Source: Fibrobacter sp. (GTDB lineage: Bacteria; Fibrobacterota; Fibrobacteria; Fibrobacterales; Fibrobacteraceae). Taken from it: a stretch of 64,000 nucleotides of DNA. The notes under the pieces are model-generated. The model did not search any database. It was not told the DNA's origin and saw nothing but the letters and a program-made list of their open reading frames with translations. Positions 49,858 to 58,900 of the stretch are shown piece after piece. The number at the start of each line of letters is the position of its first letter. Position 1 is the stretch's first letter. The stretch is from the NCBI GenBank assembly GCA_017649565.1, contig JAGCGO010000019.1, forward strand, positions 1 through 64,000, read 5' to 3'. The position numbers were made by a program, and so were the translations under genes.

Positions 49858-52035
49858 CTAGGGCTGAACAAACTCGAAGAACGTGATTCCGGGGAGTTTT
49901 CCCTTGCGGGAGACCAGGTATTCCAGGAGCGGCTGTTCCACGACCTTCTTGCGCACGGAAGACGCATGGCGCAGCCTAGGCTTGTCGCCAGGACGCAGCA
50001 CGACGAAACCTGTATGGGTCACATCCAGCTTGTCGGACTTGGCGACAAACCCGATACCCACGACCATCATCGGTCCCTTGTAGGGCTTTTTCGACCATTC
50101 GACGGCCTTCTGGTACGGCAGGTAACGCAGGTCCATCATCGGGTCGGCGGCGGGCTTGCCGTTCACCAGGTACTTGAGTCCCTTCGACCTGAAAAACTCG
50201 TTCTTGGGCATCGTGCGGACAACGGAAGTATCCCCGTTCATCGGGAGCACCTTGGCGAACTTGCCCTCGCCCACCCAGTCCATCAGCATGTAGTGCTTGC
50301 GGCTCGTATAGCCGATCTTGCCGTCCTTGTAGCGGATGCGCTGCAGTACCGAGAACAGGGAGTCCTCATCAGGCGCCACAGCTAACGCAAGCGCATTTTC
50401 CACGTAGGTCATGCAGTCCACCGAGTCGATGTAGACGAGCGGCTTGCTGTCGTAGGGATCGATATAGCTTTCGCCCATGGGTCCAAGGCGGTAGGGTCTG
50501 CCGATAAGGAGGCGCGAGAAGTGGTCCAGCCTCTGGAAGAGCCCGCGCACGTTCTGCGCGTCCAGCCACATCTGCTTCAGTTCCATCAACGAGGCGTAGT
50601 TGTCGCTTGTCGCAAGGACGATGCGCGTCCACAGGGTGTCGAGCACGGCCTTGCAGGCGGCGTCGCTATTGCCGCCCGTCTCGTTCAAATACATGGCCAC
50701 CGCGAGCGTGTCGCCGTCCATCGGGAACACGTAGCCCACCAGTGCATGAGCCTCGCCGATAAAGCCCGTCTTGAAGCGCGTGAGCCAGGGGTATTCCAGT
50801 TCGAGCATGCGCTTGCCGCCCGTGCCCACGCGGGGGCTGGCAAAGCTGTTGATGTAGTAACGGCCCTTCTGGTGGCGCGCCATGGTACGCAGGAGCTTCG
50901 TTTCCGTCGAGGGCTTGAGTTTGTTTCTCGGGGAAAGCCCACAACCGTCCCATACCTCGAAATCGTCGGGGCTGATGCCCATCTCGATAAGGAAGCGGCG
51001 TTCGGCGGCCCAGCCGCCCGCGACGCTGCCTTCGCCGGCCACCTGCGCGCCCATGTTGCGGAAGAGCGTCTCGGCGTGCAGATTCTGGCTGCGCTGGTTG
51101 ATTTCGTCAAGAAGGCTCAGGAGCGGTGCAGACGCATAGGTGAAACTCTTGATCTCTATTCCCTGCGGGATAGCGTGGTCTTCCCTGAACACCAGGCCCT
51201 CGTCGGCCAGCGCCTGCATGAACGCCGCCCGGAAAAACCCGATCGGGTTCCTTACCGGGAGCACCATCTGGGCGGAATCCACGCCCACGCCGATCTCGCC
51301 ACCGATAGTAATCTCGGGCTTGACCGGATCCATCGCGTAGGTCCACTTGCGACGCTTGCCGTTCGATGTCGTAAGCCTGTTGTTGATGACGACGTAGCCC
51401 ACGTCAGGAATGACCGAGACAACGCCCGGCTCGCCCGGCTTCGCGCCCGGCTTCAGACGCACCACGACGCAATTGTCGTTAAACCCGAGCGGGGCAATTT
51501 CGGCGCCGTACCAGGCGTCATAAAAATTCTTGCGCCAGTAGTCCGCCTTCCACGGGCCCGTATAATACGAAGTGTCAAGCTCGATGCGGCCCCTGATGGT
51601 ATCGATACCCATGGAGCGCAGGGAATCCACCATGGCGTACAGCATGTGGAACGGGTCCGCGAAATAACGCCCGGAAATGTTCGGGTCGCCCTCGCCGCGG
51701 ATGCCCAGCACGCCGGAAAACACCTTCTTGTTCACGCTGCCATTGAGCTTCATGACCGTCTTGGGAGCATAGTCCAGCGGCAAAAAATGCACCGCGGCAG
51801 CGGTGGTGAGCGTCTTGAGCGTACTCGCCGGAGTAAACTTCTCGGTACCGCGGACATTCGCAAGTTCGTTACCGCTGCGGACCGAGCGCACAGAAAGCCC
51901 GTAACGCGCTCCCGGGACCATGGAGTCGACATATGCCTGGAACTCGGAAACGTCTATCGCCGAAAACGCGTCCACCGAAAGGGCTAGGACGGCGACACAG
52001 GCGCCGAGAATCGTGCGGGCTTTTCGGAAAATCAT
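49858..52035 (-). CDS. dacB: D-Ala-D-Ala carboxypeptidase/endopeptidase (S13, DacB-type) fused to a DUF1460 amidase-like domain
   Basis: A 725-residue periplasmic protein (signal peptide to about residue 25). The PBP4-type domain (about 27-480) has SxxK at Ser71-Lys74 (TPASTLKTL), SxN at Ser316-Asn318 (SQNLHAE) and KTG at 422-424, with GRIELDTS and NPIGFF as in DacB. It is followed by a complete DUF1460 (NlpC/P60-like) domain (about 500-720) with Cys541 in DSVDCMTYVENAL and His674 in VTHTGFVV as likely catalytic residues. One chain thus has two peptidoglycan-cleaving active sites. It starts with ATG in TGATG overlapping the aroA stop, hence coupled translation; a GTG at 52038 is an alternative start. 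Confidence 0.85.
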   Translation of the reverse strand: MIFRKARTILGACVAVLALSVDAFSAIDVSEFQAYVDSMVPGARYGLSVRSVRSGNELANVRGTEKFTPASTLKTLTTAAAVHFLPLDYAPKTVMKLNGSVNKKVFSGVLGIRGEGDPNISGRYFADPFHMLYAMVDSLRSMGIDTIRGRIELDTSYYTGPWKADYWRKNFYDAWYGAEIAPLGFNDNCVVVRLKPGAKPGEPGVVSVIPDVGYVVINNRLTTSNGKRRKWTYAMDPVKPEITIGGEIGVGVDSAQMVLPVRNPIGFFRAAFMQALADEGLVFREDHAIPQGIEIKSFTYASAPLLSLLDEINQRSQNLHAETLFRNMGAQVAGEGSVAGGWAAERRFLIEMGISPDDFEVWDGCGLSPRNKLKPSTETKLLRTMARHQKGRYYINSFASPRVGTGGKRMLELEYPWLTRFKTGFIGEAHALVGYVFPMDGDTLAVAMYLNETGGNSDAACKAVLDTLWTRIVLATSDNYASLMELKQMWLDAQNVRGLFQRLDHFSRLLIGRPYRLGPMGESYIDPYDSKPLVYIDSVDCMTYVENALALAVAPDEDSLFSVLQRIRYKDGKIGYTSRKHYMLMDWVGEGKFAKVLPMNGDTSVVRTMPKNEFFRSKGLKYLVNGKPAADPMMDLRYLPYQKAVEWSKKPYKGPMMVVGIGFVAKSDKLDVTHTGFVVLRPGDKPRLRHASSVRKKVVEQPLLEYLVSRKGKLPGITFFEFVQP

Positions 52036-53342
52036 CACTTCGCCAGTCTCTCGAAATCTTCAAAATAACTGGGATATGTCTTGTTCACGCACGCGGGATC
52101 CATAATCTTTATGGGGACCCCGCCCAGCGAGACCAGGCTGAAGCACATCGCCATGCGGTGGTCGTTGTACGTCTCGATGGTCGCCGGTTGCAACTGCTGC
52201 GGAGGCGTGATCGTTATCGAGTCGTTCGTCTCGCGAACGTCGGCACCCACCTTGCGGAGTTCTGCGGACACGGCAGCGATGCGGTCCGTCTCCTTCACAC
52301 GCCAGCTGGCAATCCCGCTAATCGTAGAGGGGCCGTCGGCAAACAGGGCAAGCACGGCTACCGTCATCGCGGCATCCGGGATGTCGTTCAGGTTCAGGTC
52401 GACACCATGCAGCGTACAGCCCGTACCGTCGCACTCGATCCAGTCCGGCCCTACCGTAATCTTCGCACCCATCTTGCGCAGCACCTCGGTAAAGGCGACA
52501 TCGCCCTGGCAGCTTTCGCTACCGACACCGAGCGCGCGGACCTTGCCCTTCGCAATCGCCGCGGCAGCCAGCGGGTAAGACGCCGAACTCGCGTCGCCTT
52601 CCACGTCGTAGTCCCCGGGGGAGCGGTAATGGTCCTTGGGCACGTAAAAATCAGTCAGGCCCTCGTGCTTCACCTCGATACCAAAGTCACGCATCACCTT
52701 GAGAGTGAGCAGAATGTACGGGGCCGAAATGAGTTCGCCTTCCACGTGAATATGCAACGGGGTCTCGCAGTACGGGGCGCAGATGAGAAGTGCCGTCAGG
52801 TACTGGCTGGAAATGTTGCCGCGCACGCTGACGGAGCCGCCCTTCAGCCCGTGGGCGTTGATTTTCACCGGCGGGTAACCGGCACTTTCCTCGTAGGAAA
52901 TGTCTGCGCCAATGGAGCCGAGCGCATCCACCAAGTCGCGGATGGGGCGTTCCTTCATGCGTTCCTCGCCGTGCAGCAGGACGGTACCGCTACCCAGGGT
53001 CAGGGCAGCGCAGAGCGAGCGCATGGCTGTACCGGCATTGCCGAGGAACAGTTCTTGCACCTGCGGCGGGATAGCGATGGGAGCACCAGTCCCCTGGACA
53101 TCGGCCTCGGTATAATTTTCGGAAAAACGTATCTTTACGCCCAGCTTGTCCAACGCCTCGCCCATATAGCGCGTATCGTCGCTCCTGAGCAGGTTGTGCA
53201 GGCGGGTATTCCCCTCGGCCAAGGCCGAAATCAGGAGGACCCTATTCGTGATGCTTTTGGACCCCGGCAGACGAACTTCACCATTATAGGATTGGTAGGC
53301 CGGTAACTGGATAGAACTGGGGCGAAATTGGAATGCTTCCAT
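52035..53342 (-). CDS. aroA: 3-phosphoshikimate 1-carboxyvinyltransferase (EPSP synthase)
   Basis: A 435-residue cytoplasmic enzyme of the shikimate pathway. LPGSKSITNRVLLISALAEG, GNAGTAMR, GEERMKERPI, GNISSQYLTALL, DYDVEGDASSASYPLAAA and KETDRIAAV...YNDHRMAM are the full set of AroA motifs. TATAAT (53356-53351) ends 8 nt before the ATG, with no ribosome site, so the message is probably leaderless. The gene is followed directly by the dacB fusion, an odd metabolic/cell-wall pairing. Confidence 0.95.
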   Translation of the reverse strand: MEAFQFRPSSIQLPAYQSYNGEVRLPGSKSITNRVLLISALAEGNTRLHNLLRSDDTRYMGEALDKLGVKIRFSENYTEADVQGTGAPIAIPPQVQELFLGNAGTAMRSLCAALTLGSGTVLLHGEERMKERPIRDLVDALGSIGADISYEESAGYPPVKINAHGLKGGSVSVRGNISSQYLTALLICAPYCETPLHIHVEGELISAPYILLTLKVMRDFGIEVKHEGLTDFYVPKDHYRSPGDYDVEGDASSASYPLAAAAIAKGKVRALGVGSESCQGDVAFTEVLRKMGAKITVGPDWIECDGTGCTLHGVDLNLNDIPDAAMTVAVLALFADGPSTISGIASWRVKETDRIAAVSAELRKVGADVRETNDSITITPPQQLQPATIETYNDHRMAMCFSLVSLGGVPIKIMDPACVNKTYPSYFEDFERLAK

Positions 53343-53350
53343 GATTTAAA

Positions 53351-53356
53351 ATTATA
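53351..53356 (-). promoter_or_regulatory. Consensus -10 box next to the aroA start
   Basis: A perfect TATAAT on the minus strand, 8 nt before the aroA ATG. Confidence 0.6.
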
Positions 53357-53392
53357 CATTATTATCGTAACGTTAAAAGATTATGGGATAAA

Positions 53393-54142
53393 ATGGAACA
53401 AGGAATTACGACTAAAAGTTTCGATGTCCGTTTCTCGGACTGCGACCACCACAGCCGCCTCAAGCTATCGAACCTATTTCTCTTCATGGAAGAGACCGCC
53501 ATCACCGATGCCGAAATGAACGGTTTCGGGATATGGAAGATGATGAAGGCCGGATACACCACAGTCATCACGCGCATGAAGATCCGCATACTGCATACAC
53601 CCGTCTTGGGGGAAAAGCTCACGATTTCAACTTGGGCCAAGGAAATTTATAAGGAAAAGGTCTGCCTCAAGGACTACTCCATTTTGGACTCGCAGGGCAA
53701 CTCCATCGCACAGGCGACATCGTCATGGCTGCTGGTGAACCTGAAAACGGGCAAGTCGGAGAACCTAGAGAACAGCCCGTTCCCCATACCGCTGCATCCC
53801 GGCAAGGACGCCCTGCCCGAGATGATGGACATCCTGAACCCGGAGATTGAGCCCAGGATTGTCCACCAGGAACAGGCGCGCTATAGCGATCTCGACATGA
53901 ACAACCACGTGAACCACTGCCGCTACGTCGACTGGGTCATGAACGCGCTCGACAAGGAAGAAATCAAGAACCGCAGGGTACGTTCCATACAAATGAACTA
54001 CATCTCGCAGATTCCGCTGGACGGCAAGGTGAACATCGTGCGGTTCAAGAATACGAACCACCACGCCTACATTTTCGGGCTCAACGCCGACGACATGACG
54101 CAGTGCCACTTCCAGGCGCGCATCGGCCTTACCGACAACTAG
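53393..54142 (+). CDS. Acyl-ACP thioesterase
   Basis: A 249-residue double-hotdog protein of the plant-type FatA/bacterial acyl-ACP thioesterase family. RFSDCDHHSRLKLSNLFLFMEE opens the first hotdog. ARYSDLDMNNHVNHCRYVDW in the second has Asp168, Asn170 and His172, matching catalytic residues of the family. It releases free fatty acids from ACP and so sets membrane or storage lipid chain supply. A GATTAT box lies 8 nt before the ATG and no ribosome site is present. It is divergent from aroA. Confidence 0.88.
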   Translation: MEQGITTKSFDVRFSDCDHHSRLKLSNLFLFMEETAITDAEMNGFGIWKMMKAGYTTVITRMKIRILHTPVLGEKLTISTWAKEIYKEKVCLKDYSILDSQGNSIAQATSSWLLVNLKTGKSENLENSPFPIPLHPGKDALPEMMDILNPEIEPRIVHQEQARYSDLDMNNHVNHCRYVDWVMNALDKEEIKNRRVRSIQMNYISQIPLDGKVNIVRFKNTNHHAYIFGLNADDMTQCHFQARIGLTDN

Positions 54143-54151
54143 ACCCTACAT

Positions 54152-55084
54152 TCACGGCGCCGGCGATATGACGCCCGCGCCTTCCACCAGATCGAACGTG
54201 ACGCTCCCGTCCCGGTCCGTGCGGTAAATCGCCGAGGAGTCCCCGACGACGTAGGCGAGTTTGCGCATCACCGGTGCGGCCGGGTGCCCGTAGGCGTTTT
54301 TTGCGCCGACGCTCACCACGGCATACCGCGGGGCCACCTTCGACAAGAAAGCGATAGTGCTGCTCCCCGCCGACCCGTGATGCGCCACCTGGAGAAGGTC
54401 CGCACGGAGCGAAGGCGAATACTCCAGCAGCCGTCGCTCGCCGGCGGAATCCAGGTCCGCCGTCAACAGCACTCCGTAACCGGCATACTCGAGGAGCGCG
54501 ACCACGCTTGCCGCGTTCTCGGCAAGTCCCTCCCCCTTCGGCGGCCAGAGCACGTCAAGCCGCGCACCGGGCGCGGCGGCACCGGAACCCCCGCCCGAAG
54601 GAGCATCTCCCCCGCGCATCCCCAGCACGCTGCCGCGGGCGACCGTATCCACGGGCAGCTTGAGCCGCGACGCCAGCCGGAGCACGCTGTCGCGGACAAT
54701 CCCCGCATAGGCATCGGGCCCCACGTAAAGCCGCCCCACCCGGAGCGCCCCCGACTCCACCGCGCGGGCAAACTCCATGAAGCCGCCCCCGTGGTCCCGG
54801 TGCGCATGGCTTACCAGGACCCACTCCAGCTCACGGACGCCACGAGATGCAAGCGTGTCCACGAGAGCGGCCGAGTCCGGCCCCGTGTCGTACAGCGCAT
54901 AGCGCCCGTTCTCCTCCAGGAGCACGGCAAGGCCCTGCCCCACGTCGAGAAACGTCACGTGCAGGCCACCATCGTCGTCACCCTCTTCAGCATACATGCA
55001 GGCAGAAAAAACGGCACACAGAGCAAGGAAAGCGGCAATCCGCCGCAGCCAAAGCCCCAAAACAGGGAAAACAGAATCGCTCAT
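54152..55084 (-). CDS. Stand-alone ComEC/Rec2-type metallo-beta-lactamase-fold protein
   Basis: A 310-residue protein with an N-terminal hydrophobic segment ending FSAC (possible lipoprotein signal), then an MBL-fold domain: LHVTFLDVGQGLAVLLE, DTGPD, the metal motif SHAHRDHGGG (His93, His95, Asp97, His98), LLTADLDSAGERRLLE and QVAHHGSAGSS. This is the C-terminal domain of ComEC without the DNA channel. Exported relatives may act on nucleotides or phosphodiesters; the substrate is unknown. Composition is clearly more GC-rich than its neighbours. An in-frame GTG upstream at 55138 would add a basic N-terminus. Confidence 0.78.
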   Translation of the reverse strand: MSDSVFPVLGLWLRRIAAFLALCAVFSACMYAEEGDDDGGLHVTFLDVGQGLAVLLEENGRYALYDTGPDSAALVDTLASRGVRELEWVLVSHAHRDHGGGFMEFARAVESGALRVGRLYVGPDAYAGIVRDSVLRLASRLKLPVDTVARGSVLGMRGGDAPSGGGSGAAAPGARLDVLWPPKGEGLAENAASVVALLEYAGYGVLLTADLDSAGERRLLEYSPSLRADLLQVAHHGSAGSSTIAFLSKVAPRYAVVSVGAKNAYGHPAAPVMRKLAYVVGDSSAIYRTDRDGSVTFDLVEGAGVISPAP

Positions 55085-55234
55085 ACCCTTATAGACGTTT
55101 TTCCTGCCATTTTTTTCCACTTTTTTCGAAAAAATCACAAAACCCCTTCCGCATCATTTTCCCCGCAAAAAAAAAGAGAGCTTTTGCCCCCTCCCCCATT
55201 TTTTACTAAATTTTAAGTGATAATCGGAGAATAT

Positions 55235-55600
55235 ATGCAATTACCCAAATACAAAAAGAAAAAGCGCATCAAACTCAAGATTTGCCAAGAGCCTGGTTGC
55301 GGGCGCGAATTCTGGGGCCACCCGATTGCAAAGTACTGCGAACTGCACCGCGACATCAAGCAGCGCCAGAAGCAGAAAAAGGACGTCGAGAACATCGAAT
55401 CCAAGAACATCATCTTCCGTCACAACTACACGGAATCCATGGACCTCTCCTTCAAGTGCAGCCTGGAAGGGTGCGACGAGAAGTTCACCATCAGGATCTT
55501 CCCGAAGCAGTATGTCTACCCGCGCTTCTGCATGGAGCACAGGAACGACTTCAAGCGCGAGAATTTTATCCGCATCATGTCGAAAAAGAGCTCCGACTAG
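55235..55600 (+). CDS. Small basic protein with two C-x4-C...C-x2-H zinc-finger-like motifs
   Basis: A 121-residue protein. Two related motifs are seen: Cys17, Cys22, Cys35, His38 (CQEPGCGREF...YCELH) and Cys75, Cys80, Cys99, His102 (CSLEGCDEKF...FCMEH), with Lys/Arg-rich flanks at both ends. The spacing suggests two zinc-binding units and nucleic-acid binding, but no named family is recognised. CGGAG lies 5-6 nt before the ATG at 55235, and a terminator follows at 55643-55673, just before tRNA-His. Confidence 0.72.
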   Translation: MQLPKYKKKKRIKLKICQEPGCGREFWGHPIAKYCELHRDIKQRQKQKKDVENIESKNIIFRHNYTESMDLSFKCSLEGCDEKFTIRIFPKQYVYPRFCMEHRNDFKRENFIRIMSKKSSD

Positions 55601-55642
55601 CTTTTTTCGACGCTAGCAGCCCATTTCGTGGACTTTTTTCAC

Positions 55643-55673
55643 GCCATCCCTTGAAATCTGGGATGGCTTTTTT
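55643..55673 (+). terminator. Terminator of the zinc-finger-like gene
   Basis: An 8-bp perfect stem (55643-55650 with 55660-55667), a 9-nt loop and six T residues. Confidence 0.9.
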
Positions 55674-55692
55674 ATATTTGGTCTCGCTACAT

Positions 55693-55767
55693 GGTGGATG
55701 TAGCTCAATTGGTTAGAGTCCCAGATTGTGATTCTGGATGTTGCCGGTTCGAGTCCGGTCATCCACC
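55693..55767 (+). tRNA. tRNA-His (anticodon GTG)
   Basis: The cloverleaf is complete: a 7-bp acceptor stem (55694-55700 with 55760-55766), D arm, anticodon stem CCAGA/TCTGG with loop TTGTGAT (anticodon 55728-55730), and T arm CCGGTTCGAGTCCGG. The extra 5' G (55693) faces discriminator C (55767), as required for tRNA-His. CCA is not encoded. Confidence 0.95.
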
Positions 55768-55775
55768 CTTAAAAA

Positions 55776-55808
55776 AGAGGCACTGCGACATGCAGCGCCT
55801 CTTTTTTT
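55776..55808 (+). terminator. Terminator after tRNA-His
   Basis: The stem AGAGGC-CTGC/GCAG-GCCTCT with one mismatch has a 5-nt loop and is followed by a T-run to 55808. Confidence 0.85.
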
Positions 55809-55902
55809 ATTCTCCGGTCAATATCCGGCATCTCGTCCACAAACCCTAGACACAGAAAAGGCGGCCCGGAGGCCGCCTTCTCAATTTTTCAGTCCAATCC
55901 GA

Positions 55903-58900
55903 TTAGCGGACAGTGACGCGCTTGGTCTGTGCACCCACGCGGACCAGGTAGCTGCCGCGGGTAGCGACGCTGACCAGTTCGACGGAGTTCTGCACGATCT
56001 TCCTGGTAACCACGCGGCCCTGGAGGTCGAGCACAGTGAGTTCGTCACCGATGCGGGCGCCGATCACCTGGAGCTGGCCATTCTCGCTGAGGATGGAGAA
56101 GGCGGCCACAGAGCGAGTACCCGGGAGAGCCGTAGCGGCTTCGAAGCTAGCAACGATCTTCTTGTCACCGAACTTGACGATGATGGTATCACCAGCGTTC
56201 AGCACCTTGTCACCGACCTTCCAGCCGCTGAAGATGCTATCCTTGGTGTCCTTGACCTTCGGGAGGACGTATTCCACAGAGTCACCCTTGGCAACCACGA
56301 TGGAGTCAATGGTCTTACCGCTCACAACAACCTTGATGGTGTCGACTTCGATATCCCTATAGATACCGTTGGTCTCGATGTCGGCCACGACGTTGTGGAG
56401 ATCCTTGTCCCACTTGACGAAGCGCTTGCCGGCAACTTCCGGACCTTCAGCACCGTTGGCAGAGTAGCCATGGGAAACGACTTCCGTACGGACCAGCTTC
56501 TTGTCAACATAGTAGGAGACGGTGTGCTGAGTCAGTTCGCACTTCGCAAGAACAGCGAGGTCACTGGAGGCAACGATCGTGTCCGTGAGGGCTTCGCCGT
56601 TAACCGTGATGTCTTCGCAGACGAAGAACTCACCGCTGAGAGCGTCAATCATAGTCTTGAGACCGGTGAAGGTCGTGTCCTTGAGGACGTAGAAGGTCGT
56701 GTCGAGCGTAGAGATTCCAACGTCGGCAGAGATGGTCACCTTCACGAGGGTGTCGAACACAGCGTTAACAACCATGTCGGATTCAACGTAGGTGAAGTCG
56801 GCATCCCAATCGCTGAAGCGGTAACCTTCAAAGACCGGCACCAGGCTATCCGGAGCGACAGCGGCAGTGCCGAAGGCGACGCGCTGGCTATCCACGAGGA
56901 CGGTGTCGAATGCGACGAACTTCACATCGAATTCCTTAGCGAGGCAGACAGCCACGAGTTCAGGAACTTCGGAAGCGATGAAGGTGGAGTCAGAGAAGAC
57001 TTCGCCATTGACAGTCCATTCAGTGCAGGTGCTGTCATTGTTAGACGGGACTTCCGGAGTCGTGATGACCGTGTCGGCCGGAACGGTGTCGCACTTGGTT
57101 TCGCCGAGGGCGACAACGCAGTATTCAACAACGGCGGTCATCTGGGCATTCACGGTGAGGTCGGACTGCACGTTCGTGAATTCCTTGTCCCAACCGTCGA
57201 AGCGGTAACCTTCGAAGACCGGAGCTTCAGGAGCAGTAGCATCGTTACCGAAGGCAACGCGCTGGCTGTCAACGAGGACGGTGTCGAAAGCGACAAACTT
57301 CACGTCGAAGGCGTTGGCATGGCAGACAGCCACGAGTTCAGGAACATCGGAAGCGATGAAGGTAGAGTCGGTGAAGACTTCGCCATTGACAGTCCAGTCA
57401 GTGCAGGTGCTGTCGTCGCTAACCGGAGTTTCCGGAGTCGTGATGGTCGTGTCGGCCGGAACGGTGTCGCACTTGGTTTCGCCGAGAGCGACAACGCAGT
57501 ATTCAACAACGGCGGTCAGCTTGGCATTGACAACGAGGTCAGACTGTACATTCGTGAATTCCTTGTCCCAACCGTCGAAGCGGAAGCCTTCAAAGACCGG
57601 AGCTTCAGGAGCAGTAGCATCGTCACCGAAGGCAACGCGCTGGCTGTCAACGAGGACGGAGTCGAATGCGACGAACTTCACGTCGAAGGCGTTGGCATGG
57701 CAGTTGGCCACGAGTTCAGGAATATCGGAAGCGAGGAAGGTGGAGTCGGTGAAGACTTCGCCGTTGACAGTCCATTCAGTGCAGGTGCTGTCGTTGTCAG
57801 CCGGGACAACCGGAGTCGGCATAGTCGTGTCGGCCGGGACTTCGACGCATTCGGTCTTGCCGAGGGCGACGATGCAAACGGTCGTCATCTTGGTAATCTT
57901 GCCGGTAACTTCAAGGCTAGAAACCACCTTCGTGAAGGCCTTGTCCCAACCATCGAAGCGGTAGGAGGCACCGTAGGTTTCTTCCACTCGGGCCTGAGGA
58001 TCATTGGCATCGGCACCGTAAGCAACCTTCTGAGTTTCGAACAGGGTTGCAGCGGCCGGATCATTGCCTTCGTACACATAGAAGGCTACGCTAAATTCAT
58101 TGGCATGGCACTTGGCCACGAGTTCAGGAACTTCAGAAGCGAGGAATGCAGTGTCGGTGAAGGTCTTGCCATCGACAGTCCATTCAGTACAGGTGCTGTC
58201 GTTATCAGACGGGACATCCGGAGTCTTGATGGTCGTGTCGGCCGGAACTTCGACGCATTCGGCTTCACCGAGGGCGACGATGCAAACGGTCGTCATCTTG
58301 GTCATGTTGGCGTTCACGTCAAGAGCAGCGGTAATCCTGGAGAAGTCCTTGTCCCAGCTATCGAAACGGTAGCCTTCGACAACCGGATCAGCCGGGGCTT
58401 CAGCAGCGGCACCGTAAGCAACCTTCTGAGAATCATGGAGCTTCTGGAGCACGAAGAAGTTCACGTCGAATTCGTTGACCTTGCAGCGGGCTTCAAGTTC
58501 GATCTTCTGAGAAACCGTGAGTTCGGCACCAGAGGGCAGAACGGTTTCGCCATTCAACCAGGCGTCGCAAGTGAGGGAGTCGTTAGAAGCAGGACCATCG
58601 ATGATGACAGTCGTGTCAACCGGAACGGTGTCGCACTTGGTCGAATCCACAGTGACATAGCAGATTTCGGTCATTTCGGTCAGCTTGGCATTGATTTCCA
58701 GGTCAGCCTTCACGTTCGTGAATTCAGCATCCCAACCGTCGAAGCGGAAGCCTTCGACAACCGGATCAGCGGGCTTCTGAGCATCGGCACCGTAGGCGAC
58801 GGTCTGTTCGTTGTGAAGCTTGCCCTGGACAAAGAACTTGACGCTGAAGGCCTTGGCAATTTCGTCATACATAGCCGTATAGGTCGTATTTTCAGTAGCG

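Noticed and set aside
56930-58300. Regular repeats considered as a CRISPR array
   Set aside because: The period is 378 bp, the repeats are in frame inside a protein gene and no cas genes are present.
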